From: JAFGMQ01 sp036733345
Lineage (GTDB): Bacteria > Desulfobacterota > DSM-4660 > Desulfatiglandales > Desulfatiglandaceae
Assembly (NCBI GenBank): GCA_036733345.1
Contig: DAINAR010000040.1
Coordinates: forward strand, 1-29,197
DNA: 29,197 nt
Direction: 5' to 3'
A model generated the notes under the pieces. The model saw only the letters and a list, made by a program, of their open reading frames with translations. It had not been told where the DNA came from and ran no database searches. Position numbers and translations under genes: made by a program. Below are positions 12,828 through 21,257 of this stretch, one piece after another (within the stretch, counting starts at the first letter, position 1; each line of letters opens with the position of its first letter).

Positions 12828-13724
12828 GTGGTTATAATTCATATTAAAGCCAGACACAGCGATATAATTACTATAATCTTTACGGGATACGCAACAGTAG
12901 AGACAGCCAGGGAGGCCTTGAAGCTGGGAGTTTTTGATTATATTCCAAAACCTTTCACTCCTTCTGAACTGCGAGATGTCGTGCATAATGCAATTAAAGC
13001 CGGAGAGACCAAGTCCACTGCAAAGATGCTGGACCTCATGGCAATCGTTTCTCATGAACTCAAGAGTCCGGTTTCTTCAGTTCATACTACTGCGGAAACA
13101 TTGTACAGAGGCTATTTTGGGAAGCTGGATCCGCAACAGCAGAAAATCATTGAGTCAATTATTAGAAACTGCCAGTATCTCGAAGATATTATTAGAAGCT
13201 ATATTGATCTTTCAAAGATGGAGATTGATGATATAGATTCATTTATTAAGGAGATAGATTTAGTTGGAGACGTTATTCAACCGATTCTGGATATACCTGA
13301 ATACACAAATAATCTTAAACGTATGCGCCTGAAGACTTATTTTGAAGTTAACCCCATGATTCATGGAGACCCGAATCTGCTCAAGATCGTTGTAACAAAT
13401 TTCATAAATAATGCCATAAAATACGGCGAACCTGAGACCGATATCAGGATAAGTCTTATTCAAAATTCTGAAGGCATAACAGTCTCGGTTAAAAACCAGG
13501 GCGTAGGGCTTTCAGAAGATGATATTAAAGGCAGGCTTTTCAGGAAATTTTCCAGGCTCAGGCAGAAAGGCACTGAGGGGATAAAAGGCTCGGGCCTGGG
13601 GCTGTATATATCTAAAAAAATCGTTGAAAAACACGGCGGAAGAATATGGGCGGAATCGGACAATTCATCCTGGAGTCAGTTCTCATTCTTTCTGCCTCTC
13701 AAAAGTTCTAAGGTAAAACATTAA
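12828..13724 (+). pseudogene. 3' part of the interrupted receiver-histidine kinase gene (kinase half still intact)
   Basis: From 12840 the frame encodes the rest of a receiver domain: HIKARHSDIITIIFTGYAT with the conserved Thr19, and DYIPKPF with the conserved Lys41 (numbering from GTG 12828). A HisKA domain follows with His76 in VSHELKSP. The HATPase domain has an N-box NFINNAIKYG (191-200), G1 NQGVGL and G2 GSGLGLY. The kinase half is complete and undamaged. A GTG at 12828, supplied by the element, could start translation, though its ribosome-binding site is poor. Excision would rebuild a full receiver-kinase hybrid. Whether the fragment makes protein while the element is in place is unknown. 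Confidence 0.85.
12831..12847 (+). other. attR, right junction of the integrated element
   Basis: This 17-mer matches 39-55 at 14 positions, including the identical CATATTAA core at 12840-12847. The two cores are 12,792 bp apart, a multiple of three, so excision at the core restores the host reading frame. Confidence 0.82.
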
Positions 13725-13818
13725 CACACGTTCATTACTGTTACTAATAGCTGTTTTGCCCGTTGCGGTTGCAATTATGGCGTTGGTGGTGGGAAGTTGA
13801 ATTAAATCTATATATTAC

Positions 13819-13848
13819 TTGACACTCAAAATTATCGTGCTCTATAGT
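13819..13848 (+). promoter_or_regulatory. Promoter of the benzoate-CoA-ligase-like gene
   Basis: TTGACA (13819-13824), 18 bp and TATAGT (13843-13848) form a good sigma-70 promoter. The gene's AGAAGGAG site and ATG follow within 46 bp. The leader contains ATTTCCT/AGGAAAT, a small hairpin. Confidence 0.68.
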
Positions 13849-13893
13849 CAATTTCCTCAAAAAGGAAATAATATTAATTAGAAGGAGAATTAC

Positions 13894-15462
13894 ATGACAA
13901 GAAAATATAAATATGAAAGCTATATACCTAAATACTACAATATTACAACGAATTTGATCGACGATAATGTAAAAATGGGTTTAGGAGACAAAGTAGCTTT
14001 ATACTATAAAGAAAAAACATTTACATACAGAGAGATGCAGCGGATGATCAATCGTACCGGCAATGCCCTTTCCATTATTGGAGTAGGCATGAACCAGAGA
14101 GTTTTGCTTGTTATGTACGATTCGCCTGAGGCAGTTGCATGCTTTTATGGGGCCATCAAGATAGGCGCCATACCTGTGCCAATTAACTATATGTACACAA
14201 CGGATGATTATAGATACCTGCTCAATAACAGCAGGGCCAGAACACTGATCGCGCATGAAGATTTCATTGAAGATATTGAAGGCTGGCGTGAAAAATTTCT
14301 TTTTCTGCAGAATACAGTAGTTGTTGGACGGAAAACCAGGTCATTTCATATATCTTTTTATGATATTGTGGATCGATGTTCCGATGAATTGAGTCCAGCA
14401 TTCACGACCCTTGATGATCCTGTATTCTGGAACTATACGTCGGGAAGCACGGGCGTTCCAAAAGGAGCGGTTCATCTTCAGAATGATGTGGCCACATGCA
14501 TTGAGAACTATGCAAAAGGTGTCCTTAGCATTACCCATGATGATATCCTGTTTTCAGCCTCCAAATTTTTCTTTGCCTACGGACTTGGAAACAGCTTCCT
14601 GTATCCATTCGGTACAGGTGCTTCCGTAATCCTTTTACCTGATCGACCTCTCGCAGAAACCATCTTCCAGACCATAACTGATTACCATCCTACTGTCTTT
14701 TTCGGAGTGCCTACTCTGTATGCAAATATGCTTCAGGTAAAGGATGCTGAAAAAAAATATGACCTTTCTTCACTCAGGATCTGTACTTCAGCCGGTGAAG
14801 CTTTGCCCAGGGAAATATTCGAGGAATACAGGAGAAGATTCGGCATCGAGATATTAGACGGTATCGGGTCTACAGAATTGCTTCATATCTTTATATCCAA
14901 CCGGCCGGGTCATGCCCGCGCAGGCACATCAGGCATGCTTGTTCCGGGTTATTCCGCTAAAATTGTTGATGATGAAGGCAAAGAGGTTCAGGAAGGTGAG
15001 GTCGGGAATCTGCTCGTAAAGGGAGATTCCATTGCTGCATATTACTGGAGGCATCATGAAAAGACCATAAAATCAATGCTGGGTGAATGGTTCAATACTG
15101 GTGACAAGTATTACGTGGATAATGAGGGCTATTATTATTATTGCGGCAGGGGCGATGACATGCTCAAAGTCGGCGGCATATGGGTATCTCCAATTGAAAT
15201 TGAGGATACGCTTATTTCACACCCAGCAGTTCTTCGGGCGGCGGTTGTGCCTAAGAAGGATGAAAAAGAACTGGTCAAGCCCAAGGCCTTTGTTGAGCTG
15301 AAGGAGGATTTTGAACCTTCAGAAGAGCTTGCCAAAGAGATTCAGATGTTTGTAAAGAGTTCCATAGCACCTTATAAGTTTCCCCGGTGGATTGAGTTTG
15401 TTAAAGAATTACCCACTACGGCTACCGGCAAGATTCAACGGCATAAGTTAAGGGAAGATTGA
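13894..15462 (+). CDS. Benzoate-CoA ligase family acyl-CoA synthetase (AMP-forming)
   Basis: This 522-residue protein of the ANL superfamily activates an aromatic or related carboxylate with ATP and CoA. The P-loop is YTSGSTGVPKG (181-191). The acyl-binding/ATP motif ILDGIGSTELLHIFISN (320-336) is very like that of benzoate-CoA ligases. TGDKY (402-406), GRGDDMLKVGGIWVSPIEIE (418-437) and the catalytic Lys513 in TATGKIQRHKLRE are all present. The length matches the family (about 520-530). Benzoate, hydroxybenzoates and cyclohexene carboxylates are possible substrates and cannot be told apart by eye. No other anaerobic benzoate pathway gene (for example benzoyl-CoA reductase) is in the window. 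It has its own promoter and probably forms a single-gene unit. Confidence 0.8.
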   Translation: MTRKYKYESYIPKYYNITTNLIDDNVKMGLGDKVALYYKEKTFTYREMQRMINRTGNALSIIGVGMNQRVLLVMYDSPEAVACFYGAIKIGAIPVPINYMYTTDDYRYLLNNSRARTLIAHEDFIEDIEGWREKFLFLQNTVVVGRKTRSFHISFYDIVDRCSDELSPAFTTLDDPVFWNYTSGSTGVPKGAVHLQNDVATCIENYAKGVLSITHDDILFSASKFFFAYGLGNSFLYPFGTGASVILLPDRPLAETIFQTITDYHPTVFFGVPTLYANMLQVKDAEKKYDLSSLRICTSAGEALPREIFEEYRRRFGIEILDGIGSTELLHIFISNRPGHARAGTSGMLVPGYSAKIVDDEGKEVQEGEVGNLLVKGDSIAAYYWRHHEKTIKSMLGEWFNTGDKYYVDNEGYYYYCGRGDDMLKVGGIWVSPIEIEDTLISHPAVLRAAVVPKKDEKELVKPKAFVELKEDFEPSEELAKEIQMFVKSSIAPYKFPRWIEFVKELPTTATGKIQRHKLRED

Positions 15463-15563
15463 TTGACTATTGTTTAAAACCAGCCATCAGGACGGGCCTG
15501 ATATTGATGGGTCAATGCAGTTCTATTATGCATGTCCTGCACGAACGTTACCTGTTTCAACTG

Positions 15564-16730
15564 TTAATCTGTTACACGTATGTCCCATGGTCCGTGAATC
15601 AGTGTGAATAAGGCAATTTCAGGTGGTGCAAGGAATCGTATGGGCGGGCCCCATGTGCCCGCACCGCGGCTCACATATAACAGTCCGTTATCATTCAGTT
15701 TTAAAAGGCCAGAATCCACAGGATAAAGGAGTTTTATAATAAGGGAGAAGGGGAAAATCTGGCCCTTGTGGCTGTGTCCTGATATCTGCAGGTCAAAAAG
15801 CCCGGCAGATGCTTTATGAAGTGTTGGCCGATGTTTGAGTAGTATTGTGAATCTGTCATCTGGAAGCGTTGAAAGGAGTTGTTCTTCTGTAATGTTTCCC
15901 TTATGACCAAATGACTTCCCTGCGGGATCATCAATACCGGCGATATTTAAAACCCCGGGTATCTTAATTAACTCCCCTCTCAGAAGTTGGAATCCTGCCT
16001 CTTTTGTCAGATCGACGGCCTGATCAATACCACAGTAGAATTCATGGTTGCCGGTGACTGCGTATTTCCCATATGCCGTGGTTATGGACCGGAACTGTTG
16101 AAGAAAAGGTTCAGCGTTATTGATCTGTGCGTCTATCAAGTCTCCTGTTGAAACAAGTATGTCAGGATTTGCATTTTTGACTGCCTTCACTATTTTTTCC
16201 AGCCTTTTTCCCCGGACTATCAGTCCGAGATGTATGTCAGATACCTGGACTATTGTTATCTTTCCTGGTTTTGCCGGAACCTTCGGGCTTTGGATTGTTA
16301 TCCTTTCTGTCCTTATGTTTGCAGCTTCCACAAATCCATAGCATATAATCAGTGTGGCCAGGAGGATATTGCCCAGAAAGACCAGTGTCGGTGAGAGTAA
16401 AAACGTATGCCCATATCCTTTTGACAGAATACCAATTATGTATGCGGCTCCTTTACAGATGTCCGTAGCAAGTGATATGCAGAAAAAAAGAAAAATAAAT
16501 GCCATCCATGTATAACCTGCATAGGCAAGTATTAGGCGTATGAGCTCAAAATTTTTACCCTGAAATAGCCGAACCAGAAAAGGACAAAAGATCATGATAA
16601 CCAGAAAAATACCGAGGCCAATTGAAACTCCGTGACCAAGGGAAAGGGCATTTTTCGCCTTGATGAAGCCGTACAGGTGCATAGAGCTGTAAATAAGGGT
16701 GAATATGGTGAAAAATACCAGGAATCTCAT
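15564..16730 (-). CDS. Membrane-anchored metallophosphoesterase (YaeI/YkuE-like)
   Basis: This 388-residue product starts at the ATG at 16730, which has AGGAG 9-10 bp upstream; an in-frame ATG at 16802 has none. The N-terminal 130 residues contain about four hydrophobic segments (for example FLVFFTIFTLIYSSMHLYGF), likely membrane helices. The calcineurin-like phosphoesterase domain follows: VSDIHLG (Asp, His), STGDLID (Asp), VTGNHEFY (Asn, His) and SGHSHKGQ (two His), the complete two-metal site. Related YaeI and YkuE enzymes are membrane-associated phosphodiesterases or lipid-related phosphatases. The natural substrate is unknown. It converges on the ligase gene without an obvious terminator between them. 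Confidence 0.82.
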   Translation of the reverse strand: MRFLVFFTIFTLIYSSMHLYGFIKAKNALSLGHGVSIGLGIFLVIMIFCPFLVRLFQGKNFELIRLILAYAGYTWMAFIFLFFCISLATDICKGAAYIIGILSKGYGHTFLLSPTLVFLGNILLATLIICYGFVEAANIRTERITIQSPKVPAKPGKITIVQVSDIHLGLIVRGKRLEKIVKAVKNANPDILVSTGDLIDAQINNAEPFLQQFRSITTAYGKYAVTGNHEFYCGIDQAVDLTKEAGFQLLRGELIKIPGVLNIAGIDDPAGKSFGHKGNITEEQLLSTLPDDRFTILLKHRPTLHKASAGLFDLQISGHSHKGQIFPFSLIIKLLYPVDSGLLKLNDNGLLYVSRGAGTWGPPIRFLAPPEIALFTLIHGPWDIRVTD

Positions 16731-17133
16731 TTTTTCAGTACTCCTTTCTCCATGAGTGAGCATGATAATAGCATAAAGAAAAATAAGGATATACTTTTTC
16801 AACAGTATTTTTTAGTAGAGGATGATATTAAAAAGCCAGGCTTTACTTCGAATTAAAAAGCATGGCTTCACAGTCCGTACCGATAAATCTTTATGGCGAG
16901 TGAGAGCCTGTTTTCAAAATTGAGTATATCTGCCTGATCCAAATGCAGTTACATGTTTTTTCTTGCGATTTGTCCTCATTAAGATATATTACAGAAAATG
17001 ACCTGGAGAAAACATGCATGGCAGTGAAATACAAAAACTCCAAATCACCCCGTCCAGTTCAATTCGTTGATTACATAACGGATATAAATTCCAAAATACT
17101 TTATAAACAGGAAGAAAGTTGAGGTATTGATTT
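16731..17133. promoter_or_regulatory. Divergent intergenic region with a candidate promoter for the KamA-like operon
   Basis: No gene is visible in this 403-bp stretch. On the plus strand, TTGCGA (16963-16968), 16 bp and TATATT (16985-16990) are a moderate promoter match for the downstream gene, leaving a leader of about 135 nt. No convincing minus-strand promoter for the phosphoesterase was found. No operator or riboswitch-like fold was recognised. Confidence 0.4.
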
Positions 17134-18945
17134 ATGAAAACGATGATTTCTCTATCAAAAGAAGATCTTGTTAAAAGGTTATGGAAAACTGAGCCAAGAG
17201 TTAAGAGTATCCTCCGGGAAGCAAAGCATTTTGAGGAAGCCAGATATGTCATGTTCGATTATTTTGATCGTTTGAGACGTGATATATACAACATGAAGAC
17301 TGATACTTATTTCTTCGGTCTGAGTGTTGTTGAAAAACGAATCGCCAGAGAATGTATTCGTGTCCTTTCAAACATTATGCGGACTGAAAACGAATTGTTA
17401 CTCAACACTTCTCCCATAAGCCTTTTATATGATATCGCAAAAGAAAAACCGGGCTCCCTTGAAAAAGTGAGTGAGGGTTTTCTTATGGAATATATCTGTA
17501 TGTTTGAGGGAATCAGAGGCAAATTCAGAAGGCATACTCAATATAGTGAATCTGAGCCAAAAGAAGGAAGAGAGGCTGCTCTTGAGAGGTCTGCACAGCT
17601 GGATCAGCGAAGTTCAGAAATGGAATCTTTTTTCAGGCGTTACAGGTCAGGATTGAACCCAAAGACAGCCAGAAAAAGGAAGGAATTGAAAAAGGAAATC
17701 ATTGGATATTTTAATGCAAATGAAGATGACTGGCAGAATTACCGCTGGCATTTATCCCATATAATCAAAGACATCGATGTCCTTTCTTCTCTTGTAACCT
17801 TGAGCGACAATGAGATTGAGGGATTAAAACTTGCCACTGAAGGACATATACCTTTTGAGATTACACCCCATTATTTGTCCCTTTTCAATAAGGATGGGCT
17901 TTCGGAGCATGACAGGGTCGTACGGGCTCAGGTCATTCCCAGCAGCCGATATGCAAATAATGTTCTGGATAACTGGGATTCAGGCAAGGATATGGACTTT
18001 ATGGGTGAGAGATCTACAAGCCCCATAGATGGTATAACAAGAAGATATCCTAAAATTGTCATCCTGAAACCTTTCAATTCATGTCCTCAGATCTGTGTCT
18101 ACTGCCAGAGGAACTGGGAGATAAAAAATATTGATCAGGAAGTAGCCTTGCCAAAGCGTAAGCTTAAGGATGCGCTTGCATGGATAAAGGAAAATGAACA
18201 AATCTCAGAGGTTCTGGTTACCGGAGGGGATCCCCTGACCCTTGATAATGAATATCTAGACCGGATCATGGATGAACTTGCCTCTATTGACCATTTGGAG
18301 AGGATAAGAATAGGTACCAGGACGCCTGTAACATTACCCATGAGAATTGATGAAGGTTTCCTGAAACTACTTAAGAAATACCATGAATGGGGTAAGAGGG
18401 AAATCGTCATTATGACCCATTTTGAACACCCGATCGAAATGACGAGCGACAACCTTGAAGCAATCAAGAAAATACGGAACCTCGGTATAAACATTTACAA
18501 CCAGCAGGTTTTCACCTTTTATAACAGCAGAAAATTTGAAAGTGCATTCATGCGAAAGATACTGAAACTCTGCGGGGTTGATCCATATTACTCCTTTAAC
18601 TGTATGGGAAAAGAAGAAACAATTGACTTCAGGGTTCCAATCGCCCGGATTGAACAGGAGGGAAAAGAAGAGGCGAGGCTTCTCCCCGGTGTCATAAGGA
18701 CGGATGAACCGGTATTTAATGTCCCGAAATTGGGAAAATCATACTTAAGGGCATGGCAGGACCATGAGGTTGTTATGATCCTGCCGGATGGGAAAAGGGT
18801 ATACCGTTTCTATTCATGGGAAACCGGGCGAAGGGCTTATAAAGATTATCTGTACACTGATGTAAGTATATACAACTACCTGAAAAAACTCTCTGAAAAT
18901 GGCGAAAATCCGGATGACTATGACACAATCTGGTATTATTTTTAA
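17134..18945 (+). CDS. KamA-family radical SAM aminomutase-like protein with long N-terminal extension
   Basis: This 603-residue protein has a lysine 2,3-aminomutase-like core in its second half. Cys317, Cys321 and Cys324 (NSCPQICVYC) bind a 4Fe-4S cluster, and GGDPL (364-368) is the SAM-binding motif. Lys535 in VPKLGKSY aligns with the PLP lysine of lysine 2,3-aminomutase, but the Gly-rich loop there is reduced. The two Asp that bind the lysine side chain in the Clostridium enzyme (293 and 330) align by eye with Met491 and Asn529, so the substrate is probably not lysine. About 190 extra residues precede the core and match nothing I know. An aminomutase for another amino acid, or a different radical reaction, are both possible. 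The crotonase gene follows after 10 bp. Confidence 0.72.
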   Translation: MKTMISLSKEDLVKRLWKTEPRVKSILREAKHFEEARYVMFDYFDRLRRDIYNMKTDTYFFGLSVVEKRIARECIRVLSNIMRTENELLLNTSPISLLYDIAKEKPGSLEKVSEGFLMEYICMFEGIRGKFRRHTQYSESEPKEGREAALERSAQLDQRSSEMESFFRRYRSGLNPKTARKRKELKKEIIGYFNANEDDWQNYRWHLSHIIKDIDVLSSLVTLSDNEIEGLKLATEGHIPFEITPHYLSLFNKDGLSEHDRVVRAQVIPSSRYANNVLDNWDSGKDMDFMGERSTSPIDGITRRYPKIVILKPFNSCPQICVYCQRNWEIKNIDQEVALPKRKLKDALAWIKENEQISEVLVTGGDPLTLDNEYLDRIMDELASIDHLERIRIGTRTPVTLPMRIDEGFLKLLKKYHEWGKREIVIMTHFEHPIEMTSDNLEAIKKIRNLGINIYNQQVFTFYNSRKFESAFMRKILKLCGVDPYYSFNCMGKEETIDFRVPIARIEQEGKEEARLLPGVIRTDEPVFNVPKLGKSYLRAWQDHEVVMILPDGKRVYRFYSWETGRRAYKDYLYTDVSIYNYLKKLSENGENPDDYDTIWYYF

Positions 18946-18955
18946 GGAGGATCAC

Positions 18956-19720
18956 ATGTTATATGAATGCATCTTATTCGAAAAGAAAGAGGCTGTTGCC
19001 ACGATCAGCCTGAACAGGCCTAATGTCCTGAATGCGATGAATAAACAGCTCTGGCTGGATTTTCAGTCTGCTCTGGAAGATGTGAGGAAAGATCCTGAAA
19101 TAAAAGCAGTAATCATAACAGGCGAGGGAAGGGCGTTTTCTACAGGGGCGGACCTCAAGGATTCAAAGGGCAGGGATATCGACAGCTACCGTGATTATCT
19201 TATCGAACTTCAGGAAACTTCCAGAAAAATAATCAATTTTGAAAAGCCTATTATAGCAGCAATAAACGGATATGCGCTTGGCTCTGGTTATGAGCTTGCG
19301 CTTGCATGTGATATAAGGATTGCCGCAGATGATGCAAAAATTGGATCCCCCGAAGCCAGGGTTACGTCCTCTGTCACAGGAGGTGCTACGCGGCTCCTTC
19401 AGGACCTTGTAGGACCTGGTAAGGCCAAGGAACTCCTTTTTACTGCCGAATATATTGACGGAAGGGAGGCGGAGAGAATAGGCCTTGTCAACAAATCCGT
19501 TCCCATTGAACAGCTTATGGAAACAGCAAGAGAAATGGCCTTGAAGATATCGAAAAATTCAGCATTTTCCATAAAAATGATTAAGCAGGCTCTGAACATG
19601 GCATGCGGAGAAATGAGCATGGAAGCACTTATGAATTACGAGGTTGAGGCATGTCTTGCCTGTGTTTCAACAAAAGAAAGGCAGGAATCCTTGAGGGATT
19701 TTGAAGAGCGGAAAAAATAG
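18956..19720 (+). CDS. Enoyl-CoA hydratase/isomerase (crotonase) family protein
   Basis: This 254-residue protein starts at the ATG at 18956 right after AAGGAGG; longer readings overlap the preceding gene. NRPNVLNAMN (20-29), TGEGRAFSTGADL (55-67) for the oxyanion hole, and INGYALGSGYELALACDIRIA with Glu113, then GSPEARV with Glu133, match the two catalytic Glu of enoyl-CoA hydratase. It likely adds water to an enoyl-CoA. Physiological chain length or ring substrate cannot be told. It belongs to the operon of the KamA-like enzyme and amidohydrolase, which may together break down an amino acid or carboxylic acid through CoA thioesters. Confidence 0.88.
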   Translation: MLYECILFEKKEAVATISLNRPNVLNAMNKQLWLDFQSALEDVRKDPEIKAVIITGEGRAFSTGADLKDSKGRDIDSYRDYLIELQETSRKIINFEKPIIAAINGYALGSGYELALACDIRIAADDAKIGSPEARVTSSVTGGATRLLQDLVGPGKAKELLFTAEYIDGREAERIGLVNKSVPIEQLMETAREMALKISKNSAFSIKMIKQALNMACGEMSMEALMNYEVEACLACVSTKERQESLRDFEERKK

Positions 19721-19728
19721 TTTTTTTA

Positions 19729-20520
19729 ATGATAATTGATTTTCATACCCATATATACCCTGATAATATCGCAGCGGAAACGATTGATGCAGTATGCCGA
19801 AGGTCAAATATAAATGCCCGTTCAGATGGCACCCTGAGCGGACTGCTATATTCTATGGACAGGGCGGCAATAGATATCTCGGTTATTTCCAGCGTCGCCA
19901 CAAAACCTCGTCAGGCTGCCTCAATAACCAGTTGGCTCAGCAGTATCGCGCAGCCAAAGATCATACCCCTTGCTCCGATTCATCCCGGGTCGCGCAGGGT
20001 ACCGGATACTATAAAAAAATTGAAGGAACAGGGGTTTAAGGGGTTCAAGATGCACCCGGATTATCAGGACTTCTATGTTGATGATAAGAAGGTGTATCCT
20101 CTCTATGAATCAGCCCAGGCAGAAGGGATGTTCATACTTTTTCACGCTGGAGTTGACAGGGGCCTTCCAAATCCTATCCATGGAACACCTGCGCGGTTTG
20201 CAAAGATTCGCAGGGAATTTCCTGATCTCTGCATAATTGCCGCACACATGGGCGGTGAGGGTGTATACGAGGAAGCCGAAGAGTGTTTGATTGGAACGGA
20301 TATATATATGGATACTGCCTTTATACTGCAGAAGATGCCTTTTGCCATTTTGAAACGATTTCTCGAAAGACACCCTGTTGAAAGAGTCCTTTTTGCCTCA
20401 GACAGCCCGTGGACGGATCAAAAGGAAGAGCTTGATTTTTTTCTTTCACTCCCTTTTCTTACGGACGATGCAAAGGAAAAGATAACAGGGGGCAATGCTG
20501 TAAAATTGCTTGGTCTCTAA
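19729..20520 (+). CDS. Amidohydrolase-2 family metal-dependent hydrolase
   Basis: This 263-residue TIM-barrel protein has metal ligands typical of the amidohydrolase superfamily: FHTH (His6, His8), LFHAG (His139), AAHMGG (His173) and FASDSPW (Asp225). This subfamily includes ACMS decarboxylase-like decarboxylases and hydrolases acting on ring or amide substrates. It begins 8 bp after the crotonase stop with no clear ribosome-binding site, so translation is probably coupled. Exact activity is unknown, with decarboxylation or C-C/C-N hydrolysis possible. Confidence 0.82.
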   Translation: MIIDFHTHIYPDNIAAETIDAVCRRSNINARSDGTLSGLLYSMDRAAIDISVISSVATKPRQAASITSWLSSIAQPKIIPLAPIHPGSRRVPDTIKKLKEQGFKGFKMHPDYQDFYVDDKKVYPLYESAQAEGMFILFHAGVDRGLPNPIHGTPARFAKIRREFPDLCIIAAHMGGEGVYEEAEECLIGTDIYMDTAFILQKMPFAILKRFLERHPVERVLFASDSPWTDQKEELDFFLSLPFLTDDAKEKITGGNAVKLLGL

Positions 20521-20550
20521 TAGCTGATCTGTATAGAAAGGAACAATATA

Positions 20551-21069
20551 ATGCAAGAGAGAATAAAGATTATTGAAGGAGATATTACAAAACAGGATGT
20601 GGATGCTATTGTGAATGCTGCCAATACTTCTCTGTTAGGAGGCGGCGGGGTTGACGGAGCAATCCACAGGGCGGCAGGCCCCGAGCTTCTCATGGAGACC
20701 CGGCAGATAGGCGGATGCCCTACGGGCGAGGCCAGGGTCAGCAAAGGTTATCGCCTCCCTGCAAAATGGGTGATCCATACTGTCGGACCGATCTGGTCAG
20801 GCGGAAACAGGAACGAGGAAGCCCTACTGTCAAACTGTTACAGGAATTGTTTCAAGGCGGCCTCGGAGCTGGGTATTAACACAATAGCGTTTCCGTCCAT
20901 CAGTACTGGAGCATACAGATTTCCACTGGAGCGCGCCACAGAGATAGCATTGAATGAAACCAGACGGGCTCTTGAAACCAACAAGACGCTCGAAGTTGTT
21001 TTTGTATGCTTTGGACAGGAGGTGATGAAGGTCTACCGGTACATATTTAATCGTATTTTCGGAGTATAA
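20551..21069 (+). CDS. Macro-domain protein (ADP-ribose binding, YmdB-like)
   Basis: This 172-residue single macro domain starts at an ATG after AAAGGA. The N-terminal EGDITKQDVDAIVNAANTSL, then LGGGGVDGAIHRAAG (33-43 region) and FPSISTGAYRFP, are hallmarks of the MacroD/YmdB group, which removes the acetyl from O-acetyl-ADP-ribose or ADP-ribose from proteins. It lies 30 bp after the amidohydrolase gene and may be co-transcribed. Its link with the catabolic genes is not obvious; clean-up of sirtuin by-products is one possibility. Confidence 0.9.
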   Translation: MQERIKIIEGDITKQDVDAIVNAANTSLLGGGGVDGAIHRAAGPELLMETRQIGGCPTGEARVSKGYRLPAKWVIHTVGPIWSGGNRNEEALLSNCYRNCFKAASELGINTIAFPSISTGAYRFPLERATEIALNETRRALETNKTLEVVFVCFGQEVMKVYRYIFNRIFGV

Positions 21070-21257
21070 TATTAAGTCGCCCATTCCCTTTACTGGTTGA
21101 ATATTTTTCTTTAAGGCATATTAAGTGGCCAGTTTCATCCTTGACTTATTCCTGCTTCTAACACGAAAATAACTTATACTGTTTTAATTTTGAAAAAAAT
21201 GATAAAATCTGTGCAAAAGACTTTTTACAGCACTTGCAACAAAGTTTGGAGAAAAAA

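Larger units (their letters stand above)
48..12847 (+). mobile_element. Integrated capsid-encoding, tailless phage-satellite-like element (about 12.8 kb)
   Basis: The element is bounded by CATATTAA copies at 48-55 and 12840-12847, with a tyrosine integrase gene ending 34 bp before the right core. It carries regulation (two ribbon-helix-helix proteins, an AlpA-like HTH protein), replication (Toprim protein, primase-helicase, repeat fields), packaging (small and large terminase) and head genes (portal, scaffold, capsid). No tail, head-tail connector, lysis or holin gene is recognisable, and there is no room for them. All long genes are intact and point the same way, unlike a decayed prophage. 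Capsid-forming phage-inducible islands (cfPICIs) have this gene set and borrow helper tails. Assignment to that class is inference. The alternative is a compact prophage remnant that lost its tail and lysis modules. Confidence 0.8.

Noticed and set aside
13894..15462. Cargo of the mobile element.
   Set aside because: The ligase gene lies outside the right junction, after the host kinase fragment and with its own promoter.
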